DNA of 64,000 nt from Schizochytrium sp. TIO01 (taxonomy: Eukaryota; Sar; Bigyra; Thraustochytrida; Thraustochytriidae). The notes below the pieces were generated by a model. It ran no database searches, was not told the origin of the DNA, and saw only the letters and a program-made list of their open reading frames with translations. This document shows positions 1 to 10,500 of this stretch, one piece after another (position 1 is the stretch's first letter; every line of letters starts with the position of its first letter). Where the stretch lies: positions 1,011,501 to 1,075,500 of the forward strand of contig SMSO01000005.1 in the NCBI GenBank assembly GCA_004764695.1. Direction: 5' to 3'. The translations under genes and the position numbers were made by a program.

Positions 1-2
1 AA

Positions 3-2321
3 ATCGCGTGTTACATCAAGGTTCAGGGCGAAGATCATGCTCGAGGCAAGGTGGTGCTTGTTCTTGATACTTGCCTGCCAATTGTCGGAGCTCAAGTCCA
101 AAGCTTTCAGGACGAGAAAGAGCTGCTTCTTGAGTTTACTCGCCTTGTACAGCGTGCAGACCCTGACGTTGTCACAGGTTACAACGTTGAGTCCTTCGAT
201 TTCGAATACCTTCTCGGACGTGCAAAAGCTCTTAAAATTGACTCCCAATTTGCGCAGCTGGGTAAGCTACGTAACAAGGTCGCCAAGATAAACAAGAAGA
301 CTTTCTCATCCGCTGCCTATGGTACTCGTGAAAACTCTGAAATTGAGATGGAAGGTCGCGTGGTTATGGATATGATCCAATACATGTACCGTAATCACAA
401 GCTTTCTTCATACTCTTTGAACGCTGTGTCTAGTGAGTTTCTTGGTCAGCAGAAGGAGGATGTGCATCATTCCATCATTAGCGATCTCCAACGTGGTACT
501 GACGAGGATCGCCGTCGTCTTGCTGTGTACTGTCTCAAGGATGCTTACTTGCCGCTACAACTGCTAGAAAAGCTCATGGTTCTCATCAACTACCTCGAGA
601 TGGCTCGTGTTACTGGCGTCCCTATCCCATACCTATTCTCTCGCGGACAACAGATCAAGGTTCTCAGCATGCTTTACCGGAAGTGCCTGCAGCATGATCT
701 CATTGTTCCTGTACTCCCTCGGGCTGGCGGAGAGGGCGGCGGTGACGTGTCATACGAAGGTGCTACTGTGATTGAGCCTATTCGAGGCTTTTATGACGAG
801 CCAGTTGCTACTTTGGATTTTGCCTCTCTCTACCCATCAATCATGATGGCTCACAACCTTTGCTATACCACTTTGATTCCTCCTGGGGGAGAAGCAAATC
901 TTAAAGAGGGTGAAGACTATAAGAGGACCCCATCTGGTCATCTCTTTATTACGTCTCAGCGCAACAAGGGTATCCTTCCCACAATTTTGGAGGAGCTTTT
1001 AGCTGCTCGCAAGCGCGCTAAAAAGGACATGAAAAATGCAACTGACCCTCTTGTAAAGGCTGTAATGAACGGTCGCCAGCTTGCTCTCAAGGTATCTGCT
1101 AACTCAGTCTACGGTTTCACTGGTGCCACAATTGGTGCTTTACCCTGTATTCCCATCTCTTCTTCAGTCACTGCCTATGGTCGTGACATGATTAATCTTA
1201 CCAAAGAATCTGTAGAGAAGAAGTACACCATTGCAAATGGCTACACAGCAGATGCTCAAGTTATTTATGGTGATACTGATTCTGTCATGATCCGATTTGG
1301 ACTGCCGACTGTGAAGGAGACTATGAAGCTTGGTCTCAAGGCTGCTGAGGAACTGACCAAAGAACTCTTTATCAAACCCATCGCCCTTGAGTTTGAAAAG
1401 GTTTACTTTCCTTTTTTGCTCCTCGCCAAGAAACGCTATGCCGGTATGTACTATTGCAGCTCTTCAGAGAAGCCTGATAAGATGGATGCCAAAGGTCTTG
1501 AAACTGTGCGTCGTGATACATGTGGACTCGTGCGTACCGTTGTTGGGACTTGTCTGCATAAGATTCTCGTTGACCGTTCTGTACAAGGAGCGACCGAGTA
1601 CGCAAAGGAGACAATTTCTGCGTTGCTTCAGAACAAGGTCGATATTTCATTGCTCATTGTCACCAAGTCCCTCAGTGGAAAGTCTGAAGACTATGCTGTG
1701 AAACAAGCTCATGTCGAGCTAGCACGCCGTATGCAAGAACGAGATGCAGGTTCGGCACCTGTAGTAGGCGACCGTGTGCCATACGTGATTATCAAGGCTG
1801 GAAAGGATGCACCTGCATATATGAAGTCTGAAGATCCTCTTTGGGTTCTGCAGCATAACCTTCCCATTGATTTCGACTACTACTTACAGAACCAGTTATC
1901 GAAACCGCTACTGCGTATTTTCGCACCGATTCTTCCGAACCCTGAATCTCTTCTCAAGGGTGATCACACTTTGAAACGTTACAAGGCAACTCCATCTTCA
2001 ACTGTCGGTATTGCTCGTTTTGCGGTGAAAAAGCTACAGTGCATTGGTTGCCGTGCCCCTATTGACCAAAAGGGCGGCTTGTGTCGTAACTGTGAGAAGA
2101 ATCGGGAATCAATCTACCTGGATCGTCTAGCTGAGTCTAATGAACTTGAAGACCGTTTTTCGAGACTTTGGACTGAGTGCCAGAGATGCCAGGGCAGTCT
2201 ACATCAGGATGTTTTGTGCACATCGCGTGACTGCCCAATTTTCTACATGCGAAAGAAAGTCCAAAAAGATATTGAGCAAGTACAAGAGAAGATCAATCGC
2301 TTCGCTGAAATCGACTTTTGA
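3..2321 (+). CDS. POLD1: DNA polymerase delta catalytic subunit, 5'-truncated by window edge
   Basis: Catalytic subunit of replicative DNA polymerase delta (B family), which extends the lagging strand and proofreads 3'-5'. The frame is open from base 3, so the first in-frame GTG at 51 is not a start; 772 residues are visible against about 1100 in the family, and the N-terminus with the Exo I DIE motif lies upstream of the window. Visible in order: the PxIQIAC-type strand just after Exo I, Exo II (GYNVESFDFEYL, near base 178), Exo III (YCLKDAYLPLQLL, near 526), polymerase motif A (DFASLYPSIM, near 817), motif B (KVSANSVYGF, near 1090) and motif C (YGDTDS, near 1267). The C-terminus has two Cys modules: CysA (CxxC...CxxC, 2041-2096) and CysB (CxxC...CxxxxC, 2179-2245), the latter being the known Fe-S site. 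No intron is seen in this part. The assignment is secure. Confidence 0.97.
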   Translation: MACYIKVQGEDHARGKVVLVLDTCLPIVGAQVQSFQDEKELLLEFTRLVQRADPDVVTGYNVESFDFEYLLGRAKALKIDSQFAQLGKLRNKVAKINKKTFSSAAYGTRENSEIEMEGRVVMDMIQYMYRNHKLSSYSLNAVSSEFLGQQKEDVHHSIISDLQRGTDEDRRRLAVYCLKDAYLPLQLLEKLMVLINYLEMARVTGVPIPYLFSRGQQIKVLSMLYRKCLQHDLIVPVLPRAGGEGGGDVSYEGATVIEPIRGFYDEPVATLDFASLYPSIMMAHNLCYTTLIPPGGEANLKEGEDYKRTPSGHLFITSQRNKGILPTILEELLAARKRAKKDMKNATDPLVKAVMNGRQLALKVSANSVYGFTGATIGALPCIPISSSVTAYGRDMINLTKESVEKKYTIANGYTADAQVIYGDTDSVMIRFGLPTVKETMKLGLKAAEELTKELFIKPIALEFEKVYFPFLLLAKKRYAGMYYCSSSEKPDKMDAKGLETVRRDTCGLVRTVVGTCLHKILVDRSVQGATEYAKETISALLQNKVDISLLIVTKSLSGKSEDYAVKQAHVELARRMQERDAGSAPVVGDRVPYVIIKAGKDAPAYMKSEDPLWVLQHNLPIDFDYYLQNQLSKPLLRIFAPILPNPESLLKGDHTLKRYKATPSSTVGIARFAVKKLQCIGCRAPIDQKGGLCRNCEKNRESIYLDRLAESNELEDRFSRLWTECQRCQGSLHQDVLCTSRDCPIFYMRKKVQKDIEQVQEKINRFAEIDF

Positions 2322-2858
2322 TTATCAACCTCAAGAAATGCTTCGCTGAGTCGACTGGCTCCTCATTTCTATCGCACAAGTGATCTTGAAGTATATTTCG
2401 CAAAGAGTTGGAAGTTCGTTTGTTCGGTGTTCTTTGCGTGAGTTTTTTTTGTTTGGTGTCCTATCGTAATTGTCATGTCCTTTGTTCGGTTTTACCCTGC
2501 TCATTCATACCTACCACTTTACCCTTTTTTTGATTTTGTTTTTCTTCCCTGCTTTAGTAAGAAGGTGCAGGGGGGAATAAATCTAAATACTTCTTTTATA
2601 AGTAGCATAGTAGTTACCTATTTTTCAAGTATCAGAGGTGCTCCCTCCTTTCCTGAAATTACTTCTCCCTCATTAGAGATATAGTTATCAAGTAGTATGA
2701 TTATATCAGTGCATTTGATAATGTCAGTGAAGTAGTTGTGATACCGCAAATCCATCTGAGTTTGATCAATCAGAAACATAAATTATAAAAAAATAAACAC
2801 TTATTCATGTCTTTATAAAAATACATATCTGATTGTGGTTCTTTTCAGTATTACACAT
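2322..2858. other. Spacer between POLD1 and the 205-residue gene
   Basis: Convergent-gene spacer. It is T-rich just after the POLD1 stop and AT-rich throughout. I see no ORF of substance, no RNA gene and no repeat. Both 3' untranslated regions should lie here. Confidence 0.5.
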
Positions 2859-3476
2859 TTAGAAAGCGATATCTGCAACTTCAGGTTCAATAGCATTAAT
2901 AAGATTAGCTGCAACTTCTCTGATGCGGCCATCCTGATAATAGACAGTCATTGCTTTAGAGTCAGGCCTCTTTGCTTCCGTACATGCAGCGCAACCTGAG
3001 CAGCACTCGTTGCAACCTGGTCCCACTTGCGATAATGGCACAATGAGAACCTCCACAGCTTCGCTATGAATATCTCTCCGAGCATGTTTTCGAACAAACT
3101 GAACAAGGTTTGTCTCCCCTTCAATACTTAAAGGCACGAGCTTGGGCACTGGTTTGCCTTCTTTGTCCATGTATGCCAGTCGATAAGAGGATCTGCGAAC
3201 GCGGTTTGTCCAGAGATGCGGGTTCTTTGAGTGCTCGCACTCAAACAAAATTTCTCGAAAGAGAGTCGACCGTCTTCCGCCTGATGTGCCCGCATGCGCG
3301 CTACCAGCGTCGAGTTCTACGAGTCCACGAAATCTCTCAAAGCTACAAGTCGTGTCGTCCACGTGCACAAGACCAAGAACATCAGACACTCCGCCTGGAG
3401 AGCTACCGACGAGGTACGCATGCTCTTCTTGAATACTTGCAGGTGTTGTATAAAGGCGAACCTGCACAACAACCAT
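2859..3476 (-). CDS. Unrecognised 205-residue protein with a Cys cluster
   Basis: I do not recognise this family. The frame opens at a TTG (3485), but the first ATG is at 3476 (MVVVQVRLYTTPASIQEEHA), giving 205 residues. The first two thirds look like a mixed alpha/beta soluble domain with several hydrophobic strands (VVVQVRLY, VSDVLGLVHV, AVEVLIVPL). Near residue 155 there is a compact cysteine cluster, GCNECCSGCAAC, which could bind a metal or an Fe-S cluster. The C-terminus is a short amphipathic stretch (VAANLINAIEPEVADIAF). No signal peptide or membrane span is evident. It is convergent with POLD1 and in the same orientation as the next gene. Coding status is likely because the frame is long and well composed, but function is unknown. 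Confidence 0.6.
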   Translation of the reverse strand: MVVVQVRLYTTPASIQEEHAYLVGSSPGGVSDVLGLVHVDDTTCSFERFRGLVELDAGSAHAGTSGGRRSTLFREILFECEHSKNPHLWTNRVRRSSYRLAYMDKEGKPVPKLVPLSIEGETNLVQFVRKHARRDIHSEAVEVLIVPLSQVGPGCNECCSGCAACTEAKRPDSKAMTVYYQDGRIREVAANLINAIEPEVADIAF

Positions 3477-3883
3477 TTTGGACAAAGTGGCCGTGATCTG
3501 TTTGCCTTATTTCTCGTTTGACGTTTTGGCCGTCGCTGAAGCGTATTGATCTATCAAGCGAATTGTTCACAACCACAGCAACGAAATTAAAATTAAAAAA
3601 AAAAAAAGGTGGAAAAGTGCCGTTAAGGTTCCATCTCTTAGCCTAGCAATTTTGGAACATAACATATTTCGTCAAATGCCGGAAAAAGTCGAGAACATTT
3701 TTTTCTTCAATTTCAATTTCAGTTAATTAAGAAAAAAAAAAAAGATTTACAAAGAGCGAATTTTCATGAATAGTAATATTTAGGAAGACGAAGACAGAAA
3801 GAGGAAAAAGAAGCCCTCAATTGAGTATAAACTTTCAAGCCATCATAATGACCAAAGACTGCTCACATGATCTTAATATCATT
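3477..3883. other. AT-rich spacer
   Basis: Upstream of the 205-residue gene and downstream of the 610-residue gene, both on the minus strand. It contains two A-runs (about 3593-3607 and 3732-3743) and no recognisable feature. Confidence 0.4.
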
Positions 3884-5716
3884 TTAGGAGGCATGCAAGC
3901 GCCGAAAGCGATTTTTCACGCGTAACAGAGGTTGATGGATGGTGTTGAAAGTTGCCGTAGCTTTGGGGTCTGCATCCGTCTGTTGCATATGAAGTTGTTT
4001 AGATTTCAAAGGAGCTGGTGCCATGAGGAGATCAACTTCTTGACGTGACATTACGCGTAGGAGCTGTTCTTCATCATTTCCAACGAGCTCTCGTACTAGA
4101 CTTAGGTCGTGAAGGACACAGAAACCGTGAATAAGCTGCATGTCCAAAATAATCAAGGCAGCTTCTTTCTTGAGAATTGGGGTCACATAACTCTCAAGAA
4201 CAATGCGACGAAGAAATGCCCCAACAACATGGAGATCCTGACTCGACATTGCTCCATGGACAACAAGAGCAAGGATCCACTCCAGGCCAAAGTTGAGGAT
4301 ACTTTCTTCGCGCATATATTCCCTTTCTAAGAATTTGATCATATCACGTGTGGGTGATAGCTCTCGAGAATGAAGAGGAACACATCGTGAGAGTGCTTCA
4401 AAGGAAAGCCTGCTAATTCGCAGGAAATCTTCATCGTGTGTATCGAGACAAAGCATTTCGCGGAAAATCCGCTCTCCAACTGCTGCCACAGGTGGGTCGA
4501 GAGAGTATTGAAGGCTTGATTCACATAAGATGGTATTGCACAGCGCTAGAGCATCTGGTTTGATTTGATCCAGACGGCAGTCCACCAAAGAAGATGATGT
4601 AGTCCAAATCCTTTTTAATGTCTCCTTGCGTATGTCTAGACTTTCATCTGCAAGAAATCTCTGGAGGGCAGTCGCAAGACGACCAAACGCAAGCTTTAAG
4701 GATGCTTTGTCTTGAGAAACATATTCAAATAACTCCACCATGGAGCTCAAGAGCGAGTTACTCATTTGTGTTGAAATGATCTTCTGAGATGATAACAAAA
4801 GGCACATCTCAGCAGCATCAACAATACGTACTGACGAGTCGTGGCTTTGAAGCACCTTGGTGACGAACTCAGTGGCAATATTACGAACAGTATCCCTCAA
4901 TATCGAAATGTCTTTCCGTGCAGAGCTACCAATATCGGAACAAAAAAACATATCAAGGCTTTTGTAAACTTGCAATGGCGGAAGCTTGGCTTTAACTAGA
5001 GTGAGCCACTCAACAGCTAGTTCAATCCACTTTATCATCATGCTAAGCACCTCGCCTTCTTCATTCATATCATCATCAGAATCTGTGCTATTTTCCGAAA
5101 CATCATCCATTTGCATGCAACTAGTAACATTGATAATTGAAGTAAAGACATTAAGGCCGTGGTACAGTTCTGGAAACCTCTGGCTCACTTGAAGAATTCC
5201 TTGAAGTAACGTTACCATATGACCTTGCACCAAATCCTCAGGCGCAAGTCTGTCTACAACTTGTGCCGTCGCAAACGAAACAGCAAAACCTGCTTTGTGC
5301 GGCGGCGAGTCGGCAATGTAGGCGAGTAGCTCTGTCACAGGCTCAGGGTCCCTAAGCACTACAACAATTGCCAGTAGCGTCGCTGCGCTTCGGTGAAGTC
5401 GCCAATTTTGTTGATGCACAGCAACCTTTGCAAATTTCAAGGCATGCAGTTCTAAGTCGAGCTCAAGCTGAGGATGGTCACGTAGCGCAAAGAGAACATC
5501 TTCGCTGGCCTCGAGAGTTTCCACTTCATTGGCTTCTGTGAGGATGTGAGTAAGTGCCTCGAGTAGCTCAGCAACATGGTCAGACCTTACCTTGCCAACT
5601 TCGAACGCATCGCTTCGCAGGGTATCTGAAAGTCGCCCAAGGTTGTCGCGTAGTTCCTCAATATCTACCTCTTCATACGCACGGAGCAGAGCGGCTTCGG
5701 CGCCTAAGGTACTCAT
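3884..5716 (-). CDS. 610-residue all-helical (HEAT/ARM-like) protein, family not recognised
   Basis: Single-exon gene starting at ATG 5716 (MSTLGAEAALLRAYEEVDIE). The sequence is a succession of amphipathic helices with Leu/Ala-rich faces from residue 1 to about 560, the look of a HEAT/armadillo or glomulin-like solenoid. An acidic loop (STDSDDDMNEEGE, near residue 212) interrupts it, and the C-terminus is basic (LLRVKNRFRRLHAS). No catalytic motif, membrane span or signal peptide is visible. The length is close to that of glomulin-type cullin-RING regulators, but I see no diagnostic match, so that is only one possibility among scaffold or adaptor proteins. The start is 57 bases from a plus-strand ATG at 5774, so the two may share a bidirectional promoter. 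Confidence 0.75.
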   Translation of the reverse strand: MSTLGAEAALLRAYEEVDIEELRDNLGRLSDTLRSDAFEVGKVRSDHVAELLEALTHILTEANEVETLEASEDVLFALRDHPQLELDLELHALKFAKVAVHQQNWRLHRSAATLLAIVVVLRDPEPVTELLAYIADSPPHKAGFAVSFATAQVVDRLAPEDLVQGHMVTLLQGILQVSQRFPELYHGLNVFTSIINVTSCMQMDDVSENSTDSDDDMNEEGEVLSMMIKWIELAVEWLTLVKAKLPPLQVYKSLDMFFCSDIGSSARKDISILRDTVRNIATEFVTKVLQSHDSSVRIVDAAEMCLLLSSQKIISTQMSNSLLSSMVELFEYVSQDKASLKLAFGRLATALQRFLADESLDIRKETLKRIWTTSSSLVDCRLDQIKPDALALCNTILCESSLQYSLDPPVAAVGERIFREMLCLDTHDEDFLRISRLSFEALSRCVPLHSRELSPTRDMIKFLEREYMREESILNFGLEWILALVVHGAMSSQDLHVVGAFLRRIVLESYVTPILKKEAALIILDMQLIHGFCVLHDLSLVRELVGNDEEQLLRVMSRQEVDLLMAPAPLKSKQLHMQQTDADPKATATFNTIHQPLLRVKNRFRRLHAS

Positions 5717-5773
5717 GGCACACTACAGCTCCAGTCCCACGTGAGGAGAGGCCCAGACTTTAAGCAGACCAGA

Positions 5774-6490
5774 TGGCGAGTGCCGCCAAGGTTGACAAGG
5801 GACTGCCCCTCGGCCACTTCGAGCTTCGTGAAAGCCTTTGTCAAGGCGTGCGCCTATTTCTTGAAAGGTCCCATCGATTCTTGCAGATAGCACGGGGCCT
5901 CAAAGGGTTTCTTGCACTGTAGGTGCGTCGCTTCACGACATCTACCAAGCTTGAAGAGAGGGTTAAGAAAAAAAAGAGGATAAGTAAAATTTTCATTTTT
6001 AGCTTTGAAAGTTATTTTCATGGAGCGCAAGTGTGGGAGGGCACACCTTTGATAGATGGCAAGAGCTAAGAATGCAACACCCCAGAGCCCTGAAACTGGA
6101 GAATATATTGCTGCTGTGCTCGTAGCTTGAAGATGCCCTGTATCTAGAGAGGTCTCTACTTCGTAGCCTGGCCTTGCTCCTCGAAGTCAAAAACTGGCTT
6201 CGTGATTGTCGTCTCGCTTGCTTGATTACTGCACACGTGTAGGTGTGTCGAAGCTGTATGTCGATGTACTTAGTGACATCAGCGCTCTCACAGCCATCCT
6301 GACAGGCTCAGCAGCTAGTGACTCCAGCCGTACTAGCTTGACCACCCCGCTTAAGGATGCCCTCGAATGCCACAAACAGTTGATCGCAACAGATGTAGAC
6401 CGTGGCTTCTTGGTTGACTTGGGTCCAATAGCAACGACGCGCGGAATTGGGAGTACCAGCATCACGATGATCACTTGTCTTTCAGCTTGA
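5774..6490 (+). CDS. Possible intron-containing gene, exon structure unresolved
   Basis: No single frame spans this stretch, yet pieces look coding. From ATG 5774 a 49-codon frame encodes a helical segment (MASAAKVDKGLPLGHFELRE start) and stops at a TAG overlapping a GTAGGT donor-like site near 5927. A second helical piece (LEDALYLERSLLRSLALLL) is open from about 6129 to 6240 in another frame. A third frame is open from 6206 to its stop at 6490 (SKLYVDVLSDISALTAIL ... DALECHKQLIATDVDRGFL). Candidate acceptors are at about 6002 and 6128. The helix pattern and the Gly-containing C-terminal hydrophobic segment faintly recall PEX11-type peroxisomal proteins, but this is weak. It is divergent from the 610-residue gene, which is a normal place for a gene start. 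I could not find one splice model that keeps the frame throughout. Confidence 0.3.
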
Positions 6491-6506
6491 AAAATAAAAC
6501 TTTTCA

Positions 6507-6541
<35 letters not shown>
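6507..6541. repeat. (AAT)n microsatellite
   Basis: About eleven uninterrupted AAT units directly after the last stop codon of the possible spliced gene. A shorter run of AATAAT units follows near 6605. Confidence 0.95.
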
Positions 6542-7513
6542 GTAGGGTATACTATATATTAAACATCGTTTGATTAAAAAAGTATTTTTTATTTTTTTGA
6601 TTAAAATAATAATAATAAACACAGCAACCCATTTATATAAAAAGTGGGTTGTGCTGTTGCACTTCTAGAACATGAAACCGCCGTAGGAAAGCATTACGAG
6701 TTATGCAGGCCAGGCCATAATAAAAAGCGTTGGATAAAATCAGATAAAAGTTAATTATGATATATTTTGGTTGAGATTTTCAAATGAAATATACGCCTGC
6801 GCCTCCAAACTAGCGGAGAGCAGAGCTTGCAAACAGCCATCCTCTGTTTGGTCGCGCTCTCGAGGCGGCCCGCGCAGCAGAGCGGCATTGCCTGCAGTTG
6901 CGGAAGAACGCGGGAGAGAACGTCGAGTGTCTCTCACGTCTCGAGAGCGGTCCTTCGGCGCCAGCCGGGTTTGTGGTTGCTGGCATCAGCCTCATCGGCC
7001 GATTGGCCATCCATTAAGTCATCGCCGTATCCACTACGGTCGAGCCTGGCCTGGGCGTTGGTACTTCTCACAATTTACAGGAACCTAGTCAGACACCTAT
7101 TGTAGTCAAGGATTGTAGTGCAGGGCTCGCGAATAGCCTTAGTCAAACCGCGTATCCGCAGTCGATCCCTGAGCTGTCAATCAGCCATATATTTGATAGT
7201 GCAGATTTTTATTAAGGTTCAATAAGGGGCTCCGAGAGTCTCTTCCGCAAAAACGTAAAAGATTGGTCGAAGCTGTACGGGGGCCTGATCTTTGAGAATA
7301 TTCACTTTGGTGAGGGTACTTGTAAACCTGGGGGGGGACAAGCAACAAAGCAGAAAGCTGTGAGCACAGTGTCTCTGGGTTTGATATTGGTTGATTTGTT
7401 CAATAATTAGTTGTAAGAGCAACCAGTTTTGGACAAGGGGTCACTAGCGATACAGTTCAAGGTTTCAGTGAAGCCACTTCGTAGGCAATTTGAAAGGCAA
7501 GCGTAAGGCGAAG
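6542..7513. other. Spacer and 5' region of the SAP-domain gene, with a GC-rich patch
   Basis: AT-rich to about 6780, then a distinct GC-rich patch (about 6790-7050, with CGCGCTCTCG and GGCGGCCCGCGC-type strings) and mixed sequence up to the start codon. Short overlapping ORFs in the GC-rich patch exist in several frames and look incidental. I read the patch as promoter or leader DNA. Confidence 0.4.
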
Positions 7514-10500
7514 ATGGTAGCCAAAACTCCAGCCAAGATCAAGGCATCGACGCCAGCAGGAGAAGCGACGCCAGCGGCGATCCGCAGAACACCGAAGCCA
7601 AGTGTGACACCTCAACGCGTGCTTGAGAGCAGGCAGCAGTACAATGATCAGCGAATTGCGGAAATGACTGTGAAGGCTCTTCAAGACGCTCTACGAACTC
7701 TTGGCGCAGCAGTATCTGGCCGTAAAGCTGATTTGCAAGAGCGCCTACTGGACACCCTCGAGAGTCGCCCAGGGAGCCTTGCAGAAGGCAATACTTATCC
7801 AATGTCCATGAGCACACCTGGGGCTAGCCATAGTCTCAGTGCAGCTGTGCATAATGCTACGCCGATGCCGCTCTCCGGAATGCCCCCAGTACATACAGCA
7901 ACGCCTGTGGCAATGTCCAACCACGTGGCGACACCCCGGAGAGTACCGTCCAGCAGATCTTCCGTATCGTCGCGGTCTTCAACAGGATCAAGAGCAAGCA
8001 AGGTGATCCTACCTCCGCCCATTGCTGGTGCTGTTGACACAGTGTTTCGTGAGGAGGATGGTAGCTTTAGTTGGCGTGGTGTTGACATCAGAAAGTTCAA
8101 GGTTATTGAGCTCAAAGAAGCTCTTCGCGCATTGGGTCTAGATCACGGCGGCCTCCGTCTTAAAGCAGATCTTGTTGAAAAGCTTGAAGAAAGCGCTGTT
8201 CCACGTATGCTTAATCTTGGACCTCAAGCAATCCCTGCTACCCCGACACCTTCAGAGATGGAAGATGAGGCCGGCGCGGATATCCACAGCGACGAAGAGG
8301 ACGGTGAGCCCGAGGCGCAAAGCGACAACAAACGTTTGGGCGAAAGGGGCCAAGACGGACCTGTCAATGAACCTAGATTACAGGTTAACGAGAAAGCGCC
8401 CACCCCATTCAAACCACCAGCTCCGCGTCGAACAGGTCCCGGTTCGAGGGTAAAATCTGCAAACAAGGTGAAGCCTCAAGAAGCTGGACTTGATGAAAGT
8501 GTTCCCTCGGCAGCAACCTCATCTGAAACTGCTATTGATGGGCCCGTTCCAGTTTCTAGTGTAGTTACTCCTGGAACGCGCAAAACAGGACCACGGAGGC
8601 GATCACTAAACAATGAGGATTCTACTGAATCTTCACTTAAAGCTGCAGAAACAGGCAGTGTGTCAGACGACGAAGTCGAGAGCGAAGAAGAACAAGAAGA
8701 AGTAGAGGACTCAGGAGAAGAAGAAAGTGTCCACGAGAATAGTGACAAAGAAATTGACAATTCAGAGGAGGATGAGGTTCAACTAAAAGTAGCTGCTGAA
8801 TCTGATGAACAGTCAAAATCACCAATGTCGTCACGACCTGAATCGCCACTTGCGGCAGGATCTCCATCGCAAGAGGAGTATACCAGCTCGCCTGCACTTC
8901 CTGAGGCCAAAGAAATTAAGAACAATGAGGATGACCTTGAAGTGTCACCCCATATTGTCAATGACGTCACACCTCGAGCACTTCAACGGAAAGATTCCGA
9001 GAGTGTGGTGCGTAAGACAGGGCGTCGTACCGGCCCACGTTCCGCCAAGAAGTTTCAAGCTGGTATGAACTCACCTGAATCACTTGAAGAGTTGAGTAGC
9101 TCAGAGTCGTCTTCCGAAAGCGAGAATTCCTCCGAAGAGCATGAAGAGCTCTTGGCTGCGTCTGATGTTGATGATGTTGATGTCCATGATGTTAATGCTG
9201 ATAATATTGTAGAAGTCAACGAAACAGAGGAACAAGAAAAAGACGATGGAGAAGAGCAAGAAGTGGAGGAAGATGCAGGTCAAAAGCAGAAGGAAAAGGA
9301 GGACGTAGACCAAGGGCAAGTTGTAGAAGAAGACGAGGGAGAGGAAGTAGAAGAAGACGAGGAGGAACGAAAGGAAGAACATGTCGAGGAAGAAGAGGAG
9401 GAACATGAAGAAGAAGAAGAAGAAGAAGAAGAAGAAGAAGAAGAAGAGGAAGAACATGTCGAGGAAGAGAAGCCCCAACCTGCTGTGGCTATTCCTGCTA
9501 ACCTCTTCTCTGCTCTTGAACTTCAGCATGTACCGGAACTTTTTGCTTCTGCCAAAAGTCTTGATCTTGACGTAAAATCTCATGATCACAAGCACACGCT
9601 TATAGAGATGCTTGCAACGCATCTCGTGCAGGAGATTGGTAAGATGACTGTTGCTGACATGAAAGTATACCTCCATCTCATCGGAGCGAAGATTTCTGGA
9701 CGCAAGAATGAACTTTCTGAACGCCTTACCACTTTTCTGAGTGGTGATATTCGAGGAACTACCCTGGGAGCTCACAGAAAGCAACATCACGAGCAAGCTA
9801 TTGCATCGCCACGAAAACAACGCTCACAATCTTCATCCTCATCTTCACCCTCTGCAAAAAAACATGAGCACGTTTCTGGTCCAGAGGATATGGACGTTGA
9901 TTCGGATCATGACGAAGAAGATGTCGGCAACGATGAGGATGAGAACAAGAATAATGATAATAAGGACAAAACCAACGGACAGATGGAAGGTGATGATGAC
10001 CATGTCAACGTTGATGAATCTAACATGATTCATGATAATAATGATGAGGTCTTGAGTGGGGATGAGGCGGACCAGGCTCATGCCGCTGATGAGCAAAGTG
10101 ATCCTAGTGTACACGAGGAAAAAGAAATTGAGCAAAGTGTTTCAGAAAGTGAAAATGCAGATGAATTAGATGATGATGCTGCCCAAAATGTGATACGGGA
10201 CGAAGAAAATGTTATCATCGAAACTCTTTCCGTACAAGTAGACACTACTACACAGGAGTTACCGGAAAGCTCTTTGCCCAGCTCGCAGTGGACGCAAGCT
10301 GGCGTAAATGAGTCGGTATCCGAAGAGCGTGCACCTGTCGCAGTTGCCATTGCAGTTGATGAATCTAATGTGAATGATCAGCTACCGTCAACAATCTCCG
10401 GTGGTGTTCCCGCCGGAGAAGAGTCTCCAAGCCTCGTAGAGTCTGCGGCTTCTGCTATTCCGGCCCATCTACGCCCGCCGGGTTCAAAAACTGACAAAGC

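Noticed and set aside
6771-7105. Overlapping 92-105 codon frames before the SAP-domain gene
   Set aside because: GC-rich patch opens several frames on both strands with Arg/Ser-rich content; no consistent coding signal.
9101-9820. 239-codon minus-strand frame with poly-Phe
   Set aside because: Antisense shadow of the Glu-rich part of the SAP-domain gene; the poly-Phe is the complement of the GAA tract.
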